DNA of 64,000 nucleotides from Nonlabens xylanidelens (GTDB lineage Bacteria; Bacteroidota; Bacteroidia; Flavobacteriales; Flavobacteriaceae), in the NCBI RefSeq assembly GCF_002934445.1, contig NZ_PTJE01000004.1, forward strand, positions 1 to 64,000, read 5' to 3'. Position numbers and translations under genes: made by a program. The notes below the pieces were generated by a model, which did not search any database, was not told the origin of the DNA, and saw only the letters and a program-made list of their open reading frames with translations. Below are positions 7,679 to 16,988 of this stretch, piece after piece (the stretch's first letter is position 1; the number at the start of each line of letters is the position of its first letter).

Positions 7679-9463
7679 TTACATTTGTTCAGGAACTTCT
7701 ATTCCCATGAGGTGACAAGCGCTTTTCACAACCGCTGCTGTCTTATAACATAATAACAAACGGAATTGCTTCAAGTCTGCATTATTTTCTTCTACTATTT
7801 TAGGTACGTTTTGATAGAAAGAATTGAATTCTTTAACTAACTCGTATACATAGTTTGCTATTAATGCTGGACTGTATTTATCTGCCGCAGTTTGTATCAT
7901 GTTAGGATATTGCTGTAATGACATAATTACTGCGGTATCCTTATCTGTCAACTCTAAATTTGTGGCAGTCATTAATTTATTAGAATCAAATCCTGTTTTC
8001 TTTAATATCGACTGAATACGAGCATGTGTATATTGAATAAAAGGACCGGTATTCCCTTGAAAATCTACCGATTCTGCTGGATCAAACATCATGTTTTTCT
8101 TAGGATCTACTTTCAACATAAAGTATTTTAAAGCCCCTAAGCCTATCATATTATACAGACGTTCTTTCTCATCTTCAGAAAGACCTTCTAATTTCCCTTG
8201 TTCTTGTGCAATGGTTTTTGCAGTTGAGGTCATTTCTTCCATCAACTCGTCAGCATCTACCACAGTTCCTTCACGAGATTTCATTTTACCAGAAGGAAGC
8301 TCTACCATACCATAACTCAGGTGGTATAAATTCTCTGCCCAGTCAAAACCTAGTTTCTTAAGTATTAAGAAAAGTACTTTAAAGTGATAATCTTGTTCAT
8401 TACCTACGGTATAAACCATAGAATTAATGTTGTGATCTTTTACTCTCTGTATAGCTGTTCCTATATCTTGAGTCATGTAAACTGCAGTTCCATCACTACG
8501 TAAAACAATTTTTCTGTCTAACCCATCTTCTGTAAGATCTATCCATACAGAACCATCAGGATCTTTTTCAAAAACACCTTTATCAAGACCTTCTTGTACG
8601 ACATCCTTACCTAATAAATACGTATTACTTTCATAATACAAACTATCAAAGTTTACTCCTAGATTTCTATACGTAGTTTCAAAACCGTCATAAACCCAGC
8701 TGTTCATCTTTTCCCATAGTGCAACTACCTCAGCATCGCCTTGCTCCCATTTTTGAAGCATTTCTTGAGCTGCTAGAATAGATGGAGCTTCTTTCTTTGC
8801 TTCTTCTTCGGTTTTACCTTGAGCAATAAGAGTTGCTATTTCCTTTTTATATTCCTGATCAAATTTCACATAGTAGTTACCTACTAACTTATCTCCTTTT
8901 AAACCTGTAGATTCTGGAGTCTCGCCATCTCCATATTGCTCCCATGCTAGCATAGATTTACAAATATGAATACCGCGATCGTTTATTATTTGTGTCTTGT
9001 TTACTGTGCGTCCAGTCGCCTCAATAATATTTGCTACAGAAAAACCTAATAAGTTATTTCTAACATGTCCTAAGTGAAGCGGTTTATTTGTGTTAGGAGA
9101 ACTATATTCTACCATAACACCAGGTTGGGTAGTATCTTGATTTTTTACACCATAATTTGCATCACTAAGTATTCGGTTAAAGTCTTTTAAGAATGCGGTT
9201 GCAGCAACTGTTATGTTTAAAAAACCTTTAATGACTTCTATATCGGTAACTAAATCAGTATTCTCTTTTAGATACTCTCCTATTTGCTGACCTATCGCCG
9301 CAGGATTACCTTTAATATGACGTAACATAGGAAATACCATGATGGTAAAGTCTCCGTTTTGATCCTTTCGCGTAAGCGTAATTTCTACATTTTCTAATTC
9401 TATAGAAAAAATAGATTTCACAGCTTCTTTTGATGCGTTCTCCAATTGTTGAAAAAGTGTCAT
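7679..9463 (-). CDS. argS: Arginyl-tRNA synthetase
   Basis: A 594-residue class I aminoacyl-tRNA synthetase that charges tRNA-Arg in the cytoplasm. The N-terminal Add-1 domain spans about 1-105. The HIGH signature is HLGH at 130-133 within PNTNKPLHLGHVRNN, and the KMSKS equivalent is GKMKSREGTVV near residue 395. The DALR anticodon-binding domain closes the protein (about 470-594, ending MGIEVPEQM). Length is normal. It is a single gene with its own terminator at 7602-7647, and a -7 box TATCTTTG lies 18 bases upstream of the ATG. Codons near 9365-9379 contain a decayed copy of the dispersed palindrome, read as TLTRK. Confidence 0.98.
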   Translation of the reverse strand: MTLFQQLENASKEAVKSIFSIELENVEITLTRKDQNGDFTIMVFPMLRHIKGNPAAIGQQIGEYLKENTDLVTDIEVIKGFLNITVAATAFLKDFNRILSDANYGVKNQDTTQPGVMVEYSSPNTNKPLHLGHVRNNLLGFSVANIIEATGRTVNKTQIINDRGIHICKSMLAWEQYGDGETPESTGLKGDKLVGNYYVKFDQEYKKEIATLIAQGKTEEEAKKEAPSILAAQEMLQKWEQGDAEVVALWEKMNSWVYDGFETTYRNLGVNFDSLYYESNTYLLGKDVVQEGLDKGVFEKDPDGSVWIDLTEDGLDRKIVLRSDGTAVYMTQDIGTAIQRVKDHNINSMVYTVGNEQDYHFKVLFLILKKLGFDWAENLYHLSYGMVELPSGKMKSREGTVVDADELMEEMTSTAKTIAQEQGKLEGLSEDEKERLYNMIGLGALKYFMLKVDPKKNMMFDPAESVDFQGNTGPFIQYTHARIQSILKKTGFDSNKLMTATNLELTDKDTAVIMSLQQYPNMIQTAADKYSPALIANYVYELVKEFNSFYQNVPKIVEENNADLKQFRLLLCYKTAAVVKSACHLMGIEVPEQM

Positions 9464-9481
9464 AATAAAAATTTAAGCCCG

Positions 9482-9489
9482 CAAAGATA
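9482..9489 (-). promoter_or_regulatory. Putative -7 promoter box of argS
   Basis: TATCTTTG on the minus strand matches the Bacteroidota TAnnTTTG element, 18 bases before the argS ATG. No clear -33 TTTG at the usual spacing. Confidence 0.55.
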
Positions 9490-9530
9490 AGGATTATGAA
9501 AGGCTTAGGGAATTACTACTACTAAGAAAG

Positions 9531-9538
9531 TAACTTTA
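9531..9538 (+). promoter_or_regulatory. Putative -7 box immediately before the 9543 gene
   Basis: TAACTTTA ends four bases before the ATG at 9543, so transcription would begin at or beside the start codon. See the finding on leaderless genes. Confidence 0.45.
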
Positions 9539-9542
9539 CGAT

Positions 9543-9968
9543 ATGCTACATAATGTCTCTTACAATAATCCTAAAATTGAACGCACTATTTCTAGCGAGG
9601 TAGGTGCTATTCTCACTTTAAAAGAAAGGTGGAAATTAAAAGGATCTGGTTCTCCTAAGCTTTTTATAACCGCATGCAGCATACAGATTCACAACCTATT
9701 AGTACTGGATAACAACATCAATTCTTGCAACATGGAGTTGAGGAAAAACGGTGTGATATTAAGATTTAGATCTTTACTAGAAACCTATGCCCTGCCTATT
9801 CCCTATTATAAACTGGTTATTTATAAAGGAAAAGCCCAAGAGTATAGCATACATAGAGATAACTACTTTATTAAAGTAAAGGCAGATCATAAGAAGATTC
9901 ATAAGTTTTTTGAAAAGCTAGCTCAATTAAAATCTGACCAAGGTTTTGAATACATAGATGACTTATAA
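9543..9968 (+). CDS. Conserved-looking hypothetical protein, 141 residues
   Basis: I do not recognise this protein. It has no signal peptide or membrane segment, so it is probably cytoplasmic. It is rich in Lys and Ile, with a middle segment (GVILRFRSLLETYALPIPYYKLVIYKG) that alternates in beta-strand fashion and an acidic C-terminus (FEYIDDL). Codon use matches its neighbours. It is divergent from argS and lies 78 bases upstream of the ABC transporter genes, which may share its transcript. It has a -7 box four bases before the ATG. A small lipid- or ligand-binding regulator is possible, but that is a guess. Confidence 0.75.
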   Translation: MLHNVSYNNPKIERTISSEVGAILTLKERWKLKGSGSPKLFITACSIQIHNLLVLDNNINSCNMELRKNGVILRFRSLLETYALPIPYYKLVIYKGKAQEYSIHRDNYFIKVKADHKKIHKFFEKLAQLKSDQGFEYIDDL

Positions 9969-10046
9969 TCGGCGTCTTTATAAGAGAAAAATGTAACGTA
10001 TTGGATGAAGGAGACACTAACTCTTTAAATAATAAATTTCAATCAC

Positions 10047-10946
10047 ATGATTCTCAGTTTAAAGAATGTTTCTAAAACATATAGTAATGGTGTAAAAGCG
10101 CTAGATAATGTAACGATAGATATCAACGCTGGTATGTTCGGTTTACTAGGTCCTAATGGTGCTGGTAAATCTTCCTTAATGAGAACTATTGCTACTTTAC
10201 AATCTCCTGACTCTGGTAGTATACATCTAGACGGATTAGATATTTTAAATAACAAGATTGAATTTAGAAAAAACTTAGGTTATCTACCACAAGAATTTGG
10301 TGTGTATCCTAAAATGAGTGCACATGATTTATTACATTATTTTGCTAGTTTAAAAGGAATTACCAATAAATCTGAACGTAGAGCCATAGTAGAAAAAGCT
10401 CTTGAGGTGACTAATCTTACTGATGTCCAAGACAAACATGTAGCTGGTTATTCTGGTGGTATGAAACAGCGTTTTGGTATCGCTCAATTATTATTAAATA
10501 ACCCAAAACTTATTATAGTAGATGAACCTACTGCTGGGCTGGACCCTGCAGAGCGTCATCGTTTTTTAAATGTTCTTAGAGAAATAGGGACCAACCACAT
10601 TGTTATATTTTCTACGCACATTGTAGACGACGTAAAAGAATTATGTACCGACATGGCTATTCTTAACGGCGGTAAAATACTTGCACAAAGCACTCCTAAA
10701 CAAATGGTTGCAAGTCTACAGGACAAAGTGTGGACTACTACGGTAAATCGTGAGGCTATAGAAAAAATGCAAAAAGATTATAATGTTATTTCTTCTAGTT
10801 ATAATGAGGACAACATGCTTACTGTACGTGTTTATGGAGATGTTAGTCCTGGTGCCGCTTTCGCGAAAGCGAATCCGACACTAGAAGACGTTTACTTCAC
10901 CACACTAAGTAGTGATAAGTTTACTACCCAACCAGAAATAGTTTAA
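10047..10946 (+). CDS. ABC transporter ATP-binding protein
   Basis: A 299-residue ABC ATPase that would power the permease encoded two bases downstream. Walker A is GPNGAGKSS near residues 35-43. The signature motif is YSGGMKQR, read here in place of LSGGQ, near 140. Walker B is LIIVDEPTAGLDP near 160, and the switch His is in FSTHIVDD. The last 75 residues form a poorly conserved tail that includes GAAFAKAN, of which AFAKA is encoded by the dispersed palindrome (10856-10871). Such ATPases paired with an ABC-2 permease/M1 fusion are common in Bacteroidota; the substrate is unknown. Confidence 0.93.
   Translation: MILSLKNVSKTYSNGVKALDNVTIDINAGMFGLLGPNGAGKSSLMRTIATLQSPDSGSIHLDGLDILNNKIEFRKNLGYLPQEFGVYPKMSAHDLLHYFASLKGITNKSERRAIVEKALEVTNLTDVQDKHVAGYSGGMKQRFGIAQLLLNNPKLIIVDEPTAGLDPAERHRFLNVLREIGTNHIVIFSTHIVDDVKELCTDMAILNGGKILAQSTPKQMVASLQDKVWTTTVNREAIEKMQKDYNVISSSYNEDNMLTVRVYGDVSPGAAFAKANPTLEDVYFTTLSSDKFTTQPEIV
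10856..10871. repeat. Dispersed palindrome copy (in ABC ATPase)
   Basis: Exact CGCTTTCGCGAAAGCG, read as AFAKA in the poorly conserved C-terminal tail. Confidence 0.9.
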
Positions 10947-10948
10947 TT

Positions 10949-13900
10949 ATGTTCTCTACCATATTTATTCACGAGATAAAAACGTGGTTTAAGAAACCGC
11001 TTTTTTATGTATTTGCTGCAATCTTTTTAATTTTAGGTATGCTAGTGATGGCAATACCTGCAGGCTTTTTTGACGGTGATAATGCAACAACCACGAGCAA
11101 TTCATTTATAAACAGTCCATTTGAGATTTTAAAATCTATTTCTATAATTTCTATTTTCTGTTATTTGATGATTCCCACATTTGTAGGGAGCACCATTTAC
11201 AGAGATTTCAAGAATAACATGCACAACGTGCTTTATTCTTATCCCATAAAAAAATGGGAATACTTACTGGCTAAATATTGTGCTGGTATTTCTATCTACT
11301 TAATTCTTATTTTTCTAGTAGTCGTGGGGTTAATGATAGGTGGTTATCTACCTGGAACAAACCCAGAACTTCTCGGTCCTTTTAAACTATGGAATTATGT
11401 ACAACCATTTCTCATAGTTGTAGTTCCTAACGTGATTTTTTATAGTGCTATAGTATTTGCCATTATCGTTTTTACTCGCAATATGAATGTGGGTTTCATG
11501 TCTATTCTTACTCTGATTATTGTGCAATTAATAGTGACCTCTTATGTAGATCAGGTAGAAGATCCATTCTGGCTCGCTCTTGCAGACCCACTAGGAATTG
11601 TGGCTACTGGCCAGACTACAAAATACTGGACACCTATAGAACAGAGTTTCCGTATGTTACCATTTGAAGATATGATTCTATGGAATAGAGTCCTATGGGC
11701 TGGTATTTCTATACTTATTCTAGGTCTCGTTATTGCAAGATTTAATTTTGCTCAAAATGCAGCGACTTTATTCAAATCTAAAAAATCTAAAAAAGTAACT
11801 AAAGAAAACACAAGCGGGATAAGCAAAATAATCTTGCCTACTGTCTCTACAGATTTTTCTTTAAAAGGCCAACTTTCTACTTTATGGCTTCTTATTAAAA
11901 GCGATACTAAATACATCATTTATGGGTGGCCATTTATCATTATTGCTTTTCTTGCCATAGTATTAACTTTTGTAATGATGTTTAATAGTGGTCTTATTTT
12001 CAGCACGCCATTATTGCCTAAAACGTGGGTTATGCTAGGTATTCCATCTACGTATGTGCTGTTATTTTCCTTTTTATTGATCTTCTTGTATTCAGGATTT
12101 TTAATAGATCGTTCTAACTCTGCTCACATTAAACAAATAGTAGATGTGACACCTACTAAGAGCTGGTTATTTCTAGTTTCTAATATTGGTGCACTAGTCC
12201 TCATGCTAGCAGTTTTACAAGTTATTCTTATAATTTGTGGTGTAGCTACACAATCACTTTTATCCTTCCATGACTACCAGATAGACCTATATTTGTTTCA
12301 GGCATTTTTCCTTAATATCTGGAAATACATCCCATGGATTTTAATGTCTCTGTTAGTACATACACTAATCAAAAACAAATGGTTAGGACTCGCTGTATTA
12401 GTAATTCTAGGGGTGGCTATACCTACAGTAACCGGAGCCATAGGAATAGACCAAGCTATTTTTGACTTTAATTCTGTAGGAGAACCCAGCCCATCAGACT
12501 TTAACGGTTATGGAGATGCGCTCGCGCCATATTATACCTATCGAGTGTATTGGATTCTATTCGGCATCGTGTTACTTTGTATTGCTTTATTGTTCTACAG
12601 ACGTGGTATGAGCACAGATGTTGCTGGTCGTATCGCTTTCGCGAAAGCGAGATTATCAAAATCAATTATAACCATTGCATCCATTTCTTTATTAGGTTTT
12701 ATAGGTTTAGGTGGTTACATATGGAAAATAAACAACTATGACAATGAGCGTCTAACCGGTAAAGAACAAGAAGAACGTCGTGTGAATTATGAAAAAGATT
12801 TAGGACAATATTTAAACATTGCACAACCTAGACTGGTTGCTGTAAATACGTTTATGGACATCTTTCCTGAGACAAAGGATTTTAAAGCTGGTGCTACCTA
12901 TACATTGATTAATCAGACTATGGTTGCGATAGACACTCTTCATGTAAATGTAACAGATTACCCTGTAGAATTTACACTAGACAGAGCTACTGAAGTGGTC
13001 TATGATAACGAAGATTATCAATATAGAATGTATCAATTTAATGAAGCATTGCAACCTGGTGACACGCTTATCATGAAATTTACCATGCACAATGAGGAGA
13101 ATAGATTTATGGATAATAAATCTCCTATTGCTAGTAATGGTACTTTTTTAAATAACAGCATGTATCCATCTATAGGTTATAATGATGCATATGAATTGCG
13201 CAATGTAAAATTAAGAGAAAAGTATGACTTACCTCCTAAGGATAGGTTGCCTGCAGCTACTAGTCCTGGTGCAACCGATAATAATTATATAGGTGGTAAT
13301 AGTGACTGGATAGATTTTGAAGCTACAGTAAGCACCTCTCCAGATCAGATAGCCATCGCACCTGGGTATTTAATTAAAGAATGGGAAGAAAATGGACAGA
13401 AGTATTTCCATTATAAAATGGATTCTAAGATGCTTAATTTCTATTCGTTTTTGAGCGGTAGATATGAAGTGGTTAAAGAAGTTCACAATGGAGTGAATCT
13501 AGAAATATACCACCATCCAGATCACACCTATAACCTAGATCGCATGATGAAGGGTTTAAAAGAAGGACTGGATTATTACAATGAGAATTTTACGCCTTAT
13601 CAGCACAGACAGGCACGCATTATTGAATTCCCTAAGGGATATGGAAGTTTTGCACAGGCGTTTGCAAATACAATTCCTTTCAGTGAAGGTGTAGGTTTTA
13701 TAGCCGATGTTGATGATACCGATAAGGATGCTGTAGATTATCCGCTAGCAATTACAGCGCATGAACTGGCACACCAGTGGTGGGCACACCAGGTAATAGG
13801 CGCAAATGCAAAAGGTGCGACTCTACTTTCTGAAAGTATGTCTGAGTACAGTTGTCTTAAAGTATTAGAAAAGGTCTATGGTAAAAATCAAATGCGCAAA

Positions 13901-14629
13901 TTTCTTAAAGACGCACTAGATGGTTATCTATCCGGACGTACTGGAGAGTCTATTAAAGAAAATCCTTTAATGTATAATGAGAACCAACAGTATATACATT
14001 ATCAAAAAGGTTCTCTAGTATTATATGCTATGAGCGATTACATAGGAGAAAAGAAATTTAATGGAGTCATTAAAAGATTTGCCGAAAAGTATCAGTTTAA
14101 AAGCGCTCCTTACCCTACAGCTATAGAATTTGTAGAAGACATAAAATTAGTTACTCCAGATTCATTACAGTATGTAATAAAAGATATGTTTGAGACCATT
14201 ACTCTTTATGATAATGAAATAACAGATGCAACTTACACAAAGATCAATGAAGATGAATATTTGGTGAACATAAAGAGTCTGGTAAGCAAATATAGGTCTG
14301 ATAAAAGAGGTGAGAAATCTTATGCATCAGTTGCCGGAGACAGTCTTAACTTTACTCCAAAAGGTAAAAAGAAAGCCATTTCTTCACTACCGCTTGCCGA
14401 CTATATAGAAATAGGAATCTTTGGAGAAGAAAATGAAGAAACCGGTGAAGAAGAAGTGCTGTTCTTAAAGAAACTAAAATTTACTGATATTGAGAATAAT
14501 CAATCTATACTCGTTACTAAGAAACCTGTAGAAGTAGGTATCGACCCTTATAACAAACTAATAGATAGAGGTACTAATGATAACCGTAAAAAAGTAACCG
14601 AATCTGACAGCAAGAAAAAAGAAGAGTAA
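10949..14629 (+). CDS. ABC-2 permease fused to an M1-type metallopeptidase
   Basis: A 1226-residue fusion. Residues 1 to about 550 form an ABC-2-type membrane part with many hydrophobic helices in two sets (MFSTIFIHEIKTWFKKPLFY at the start, a second set from about 310). A further helix at about 570-590 leads to a soluble M1 (gluzincin) domain to the C-terminus. Zinc ligands are H938ELAH942 with a downstream Glu in LLSESMSEY, and HELAHQWW is the M1 hallmark. The usual GxMEN exopeptidase motif is not evident; the equivalent stretch reads GYGSFAQAFANTIPFSEG. The tail is charged (ESDSKKKEE). It pairs with the ATPase two bases upstream. An export pump with a periplasmic peptidase is inferred. AFAKA at residues 562-566 comes from the palindrome at 12634. 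Confidence 0.92.
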   Translation: MFSTIFIHEIKTWFKKPLFYVFAAIFLILGMLVMAIPAGFFDGDNATTTSNSFINSPFEILKSISIISIFCYLMIPTFVGSTIYRDFKNNMHNVLYSYPIKKWEYLLAKYCAGISIYLILIFLVVVGLMIGGYLPGTNPELLGPFKLWNYVQPFLIVVVPNVIFYSAIVFAIIVFTRNMNVGFMSILTLIIVQLIVTSYVDQVEDPFWLALADPLGIVATGQTTKYWTPIEQSFRMLPFEDMILWNRVLWAGISILILGLVIARFNFAQNAATLFKSKKSKKVTKENTSGISKIILPTVSTDFSLKGQLSTLWLLIKSDTKYIIYGWPFIIIAFLAIVLTFVMMFNSGLIFSTPLLPKTWVMLGIPSTYVLLFSFLLIFLYSGFLIDRSNSAHIKQIVDVTPTKSWLFLVSNIGALVLMLAVLQVILIICGVATQSLLSFHDYQIDLYLFQAFFLNIWKYIPWILMSLLVHTLIKNKWLGLAVLVILGVAIPTVTGAIGIDQAIFDFNSVGEPSPSDFNGYGDALAPYYTYRVYWILFGIVLLCIALLFYRRGMSTDVAGRIAFAKARLSKSIITIASISLLGFIGLGGYIWKINNYDNERLTGKEQEERRVNYEKDLGQYLNIAQPRLVAVNTFMDIFPETKDFKAGATYTLINQTMVAIDTLHVNVTDYPVEFTLDRATEVVYDNEDYQYRMYQFNEALQPGDTLIMKFTMHNEENRFMDNKSPIASNGTFLNNSMYPSIGYNDAYELRNVKLREKYDLPPKDRLPAATSPGATDNNYIGGNSDWIDFEATVSTSPDQIAIAPGYLIKEWEENGQKYFHYKMDSKMLNFYSFLSGRYEVVKEVHNGVNLEIYHHPDHTYNLDRMMKGLKEGLDYYNENFTPYQHRQARIIEFPKGYGSFAQAFANTIPFSEGVGFIADVDDTDKDAVDYPLAITAHELAHQWWAHQVIGANAKGATLLSESMSEYSCLKVLEKVYGKNQMRKFLKDALDGYLSGRTGESIKENPLMYNENQQYIHYQKGSLVLYAMSDYIGEKKFNGVIKRFAEKYQFKSAPYPTAIEFVEDIKLVTPDSLQYVIKDMFETITLYDNEITDATYTKINEDEYLVNIKSLVSKYRSDKRGEKSYASVAGDSLNFTPKGKKKAISSLPLADYIEIGIFGEENEETGEEEVLFLKKLKFTDIENNQSILVTKKPVEVGIDPYNKLIDRGTNDNRKKVTESDSKKKEE
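12634..12649. repeat. Dispersed palindrome copy (in permease-peptidase fusion)
   Basis: Exact CGCTTTCGCGAAAGCG, read as AFAKA in the linker between the permease part and the last transmembrane helix. Confidence 0.9.
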
Positions 14630-14649
14630 AATACTTTTATAATAGTCTT

Positions 14650-14684
14650 AAAACGCCATCCTCAACAGATGGCGTTTTTGTTTT
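14650..14684 (+). terminator. Rho-independent terminator after the ABC operon
   Basis: AAAACGCCATC (14650-14660) pairs with GATGGCGTTTT (14668-14678), followed by TTGTTTT. It ends the 10047-14629 operon. Confidence 0.88.
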
Positions 14685-14719
14685 AACAAACTATTGGTCG
14701 AGGTACCTATCTAGTGTAG

Positions 14720-14727
14720 TATCTTTA
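14720..14727 (+). promoter_or_regulatory. Putative -7 box immediately before the 14732 gene
   Basis: TATCTTTA ends four bases before the ATG. A TTG at 14694-14696 is a possible but widely spaced -33 element. Confidence 0.45.
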
Positions 14728-14731
14728 AGAC

Positions 14732-16159
14732 ATGAAAGTATTACTTACAGGTGCCAACGGTTATATAGGAGTCCGTTTATTATATGAACTTCTTAAAGCA
14801 GATCATAAGGTGGTTTGTGCAGTGCGCAATGCCGCAAGACTATCTGTGCCACAAGAAATACGCGATCAAATAGAGATTATAGAAGTAGATTTTCTAAAGG
14901 TAGAATTAAATCAAAAATTACCTCAAGATATAGATGCTGCCTATTATTTGATCCATTCCATGACATCGAGCACAGAAGATTTTGATCAACTAGAAGCGCA
15001 AAGTGCTCAACACTTTGTAAAATTAATTAGAGAAACAGACTGTAAACAAGTTATTTATCTCTCCGGAATAGTAAACGAGGATAAATTGAGTAAGCATTTG
15101 CTTTCGCGAAAGCGAGTGGAAGACATACTTTATACAGGAGATTATAACCTCACGGTATTAAGAGCTGGAATAATTGTGGGTAGTGGTAGTTCTTCTTTTG
15201 AAATAGTACGCGACCTATGTGAAAAGTTACCTGTAATGATCACTCCTAAATGGGTGAATACTAAAACGCATCCCATCGCTATACGCAATGTGATGAGTTT
15301 TTTAATAGGTGTTTTAGGTAGAGAAGATTGTTACCGTCAAAGTTTTGATATAGGTGGTAAAAGCATTTTAACTTACAAGGAAATGATGCAAGGCTATGCT
15401 AAAAATAGGAATTTAAAACTGGCTATAATTACGGTGCCTGTTATGACGCCTAAGTTGAGCAGTTACTGGTTGTATTTTGTGACCAGCACTAGTTATAAAC
15501 TTGCTCAAAATCTAGTGAACAGCATGGCGATAGAAGTGATCGCTTCTAAGAATGATCTTGCTCAAAGGTTAGGTATAGAATTATACGATTATCAAGAAGC
15601 GCTTACTATGGCTTTTGCAAAAATTGAGCAAAATCAGGTAGTAAGCAGCTGGAAAGATTCTATGGTGAGCGGTAGATTTAAATACAATCTCAATAAATAT
15701 AAACAGGTCCCAAGTTATGGATGTCTTAAGGATGCTCAAAAACTAGCAGCTAATGATCCTGACGCGGCGCTGGAAAGGATCTGGTCCATAGGCGGTAAAA
15801 ACGGTTATTATTACGCAACGTTTTTATGGAAAATAAGAGGTTATCTGGATAAGCTTTTGGGTGGTGTAGGCTTGCGACGCGGTCGTACAAATCCTACCAC
15901 TATCTATGCTGGAGATGCCTTAGATTTTTGGCGTGTTCTTGTTGCAGACCGTGAGGGAAAAAGGTTACTACTATTTGCCGAAATGCGTGTGCCTGGAGAA
16001 GCCTGGTTAGAATTTGAAATCGATGAGAACAATGTCGTACATCAAACAGCCACTTTTAGACCCAAAGGTATATGGGGTAGATTATACTGGTACTCTATGC
16101 TGCCGTTTCATTACTTTATTTTTGCTGGTATGATGAAACATATCGCAACTGGGAAGTAG
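14732..16159 (+). CDS. NAD(P)-binding SDR-type protein with DUF2867-like C-terminus
   Basis: A 475-residue cytoplasmic protein. An N-terminal Rossmann fold of the atypical SDR (NmrA/epimerase-like) type begins MKVLLTGANGYIGVRLLYEL, with the GxxGxxG dinucleotide motif at residues 7-13. YLIHSM follows near residue 75. The C-terminal half (about 330-475) resembles DUF2867, with KIRGYLDKLLGGVGLRRGR and DFWRVL. These two-domain proteins are widespread in Bacteroidota; the substrate is unknown. It stands alone after the ABC terminator and ends at the bidirectional terminator at 16171. LSRKR at residues 123-127 is encoded by a palindrome copy. Confidence 0.87.
   Translation: MKVLLTGANGYIGVRLLYELLKADHKVVCAVRNAARLSVPQEIRDQIEIIEVDFLKVELNQKLPQDIDAAYYLIHSMTSSTEDFDQLEAQSAQHFVKLIRETDCKQVIYLSGIVNEDKLSKHLLSRKRVEDILYTGDYNLTVLRAGIIVGSGSSSFEIVRDLCEKLPVMITPKWVNTKTHPIAIRNVMSFLIGVLGREDCYRQSFDIGGKSILTYKEMMQGYAKNRNLKLAIITVPVMTPKLSSYWLYFVTSTSYKLAQNLVNSMAIEVIASKNDLAQRLGIELYDYQEALTMAFAKIEQNQVVSSWKDSMVSGRFKYNLNKYKQVPSYGCLKDAQKLAANDPDAALERIWSIGGKNGYYYATFLWKIRGYLDKLLGGVGLRRGRTNPTTIYAGDALDFWRVLVADREGKRLLLFAEMRVPGEAWLEFEIDENNVVHQTATFRPKGIWGRLYWYSMLPFHYFIFAGMMKHIATGK
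15099..15114. repeat. Dispersed palindrome copy (in SDR gene)
   Basis: TGCTTTCGCGAAAGCG, with one outer base different; read as LSRKR, a different frame from the AFAKA copies. Confidence 0.88.
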
Positions 16160-16170
16160 TATTAAAAATA

Positions 16171-16213
16171 CTCACGAGAGGTTAATTTAACTCTATCTCT
16201 CGTGAGCATATTT
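16171..16213. terminator. Bidirectional terminator between convergent genes
   Basis: CTCACGAGAG (16171-16180) pairs with CTCTCGTGAG (16197-16206). An A-rich run lies on the left and a T-run on the right, so it can stop both the SDR gene (plus) and the nitroreductase gene (minus). Confidence 0.87.
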
Positions 16214-16215
16214 TT

Positions 16216-16815
16216 TTAAATAGAGGTTACAACTTTTTCCATAGGTAATCTAGATTTAGGACTGCGATCTATTTGATTACTATCATCTTCATCTCGATAT
16301 CCAACAGCCACTGCGACTATAGAATGATAACCTTTATGTCCTAAAATTTCATTATACTTTACACCATCAATACCTTCCATAGGTGTTGCATCTATTTTCA
16401 TTTGAGCACAAGCGCTCAATAGTACACCTATAGAAAGATAAACTTGCTTATCAAACCATGTAGTTATATCTTTCTTAGATAATGGCTTTAAAACATCCTT
16501 ATAATACTCTACAGAACCATCTGGCAATGAGTTTTCTATCTGCTCTTCAAATAATTCTAAATTATCAACTCTGTTAAAGATAACTAGAGTATCACAATCT
16601 TTAATTTTATGTTCATTAAAATAAGAAGCTGCAGCTAATTTATCTTTTAAATCGGCATCATTTACAAATGTAAAATTCCACGGCTGGCTATTAATAGAAG
16701 AAGGTGATAACCTAAGAATCTCTTTCAATTCTTCCATTTTATCTATCGCCACTTTCTTTGAAGGATTATATCTTTTTGTTGAATACCTCCATTGCATCGA
16801 TTCTAAAAAACTCAT
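16216..16815 (-). CDS. Nitroreductase family NAD(P)H oxidoreductase
   Basis: A 199-residue FMN flavoprotein of the nitroreductase family, NfsB-like. N-terminal RYSTKRY and SPSSINSQPWNF are FMN-contacting segments. The middle has QVYLSIGVLLSACAQMKIDATPMEG, and the C-terminal part has GYHSIVAVAVGYRDEDD, both typical of the family. It would reduce nitro compounds or quinones with NAD(P)H; the physiological substrate is unknown. It is a single gene transcribed towards the convergent SDR gene, with 173 bases of non-coding DNA upstream that show no clear promoter. Confidence 0.92.
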   Translation of the reverse strand: MSFLESMQWRYSTKRYNPSKKVAIDKMEELKEILRLSPSSINSQPWNFTFVNDADLKDKLAAASYFNEHKIKDCDTLVIFNRVDNLELFEEQIENSLPDGSVEYYKDVLKPLSKKDITTWFDKQVYLSIGVLLSACAQMKIDATPMEGIDGVKYNEILGHKGYHSIVAVAVGYRDEDDSNQIDRSPKSRLPMEKVVTSI

Positions 16816-16988
16816 ATATTAAATTTTAAGATTTATGTATTACGCTTATTTCTATGAATTTAAGCATTCCTATAATAGATGCCACAAGTTTATAAATAAA
16901 CGCAACAACTTTAACAGTGGTTCTTAAAACAACATCATTTAAAAGTTAAAAAAGAGTCGAAAAAATTAATCTAGAAAATCAAAAGCAT

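Noticed and set aside
10047-16159. Horizontal transfer of the ABC/SDR block
   Set aside because: Composition and codon use look like the neighbours, there are no mobile-element ends, and the families are typical of Bacteroidota.
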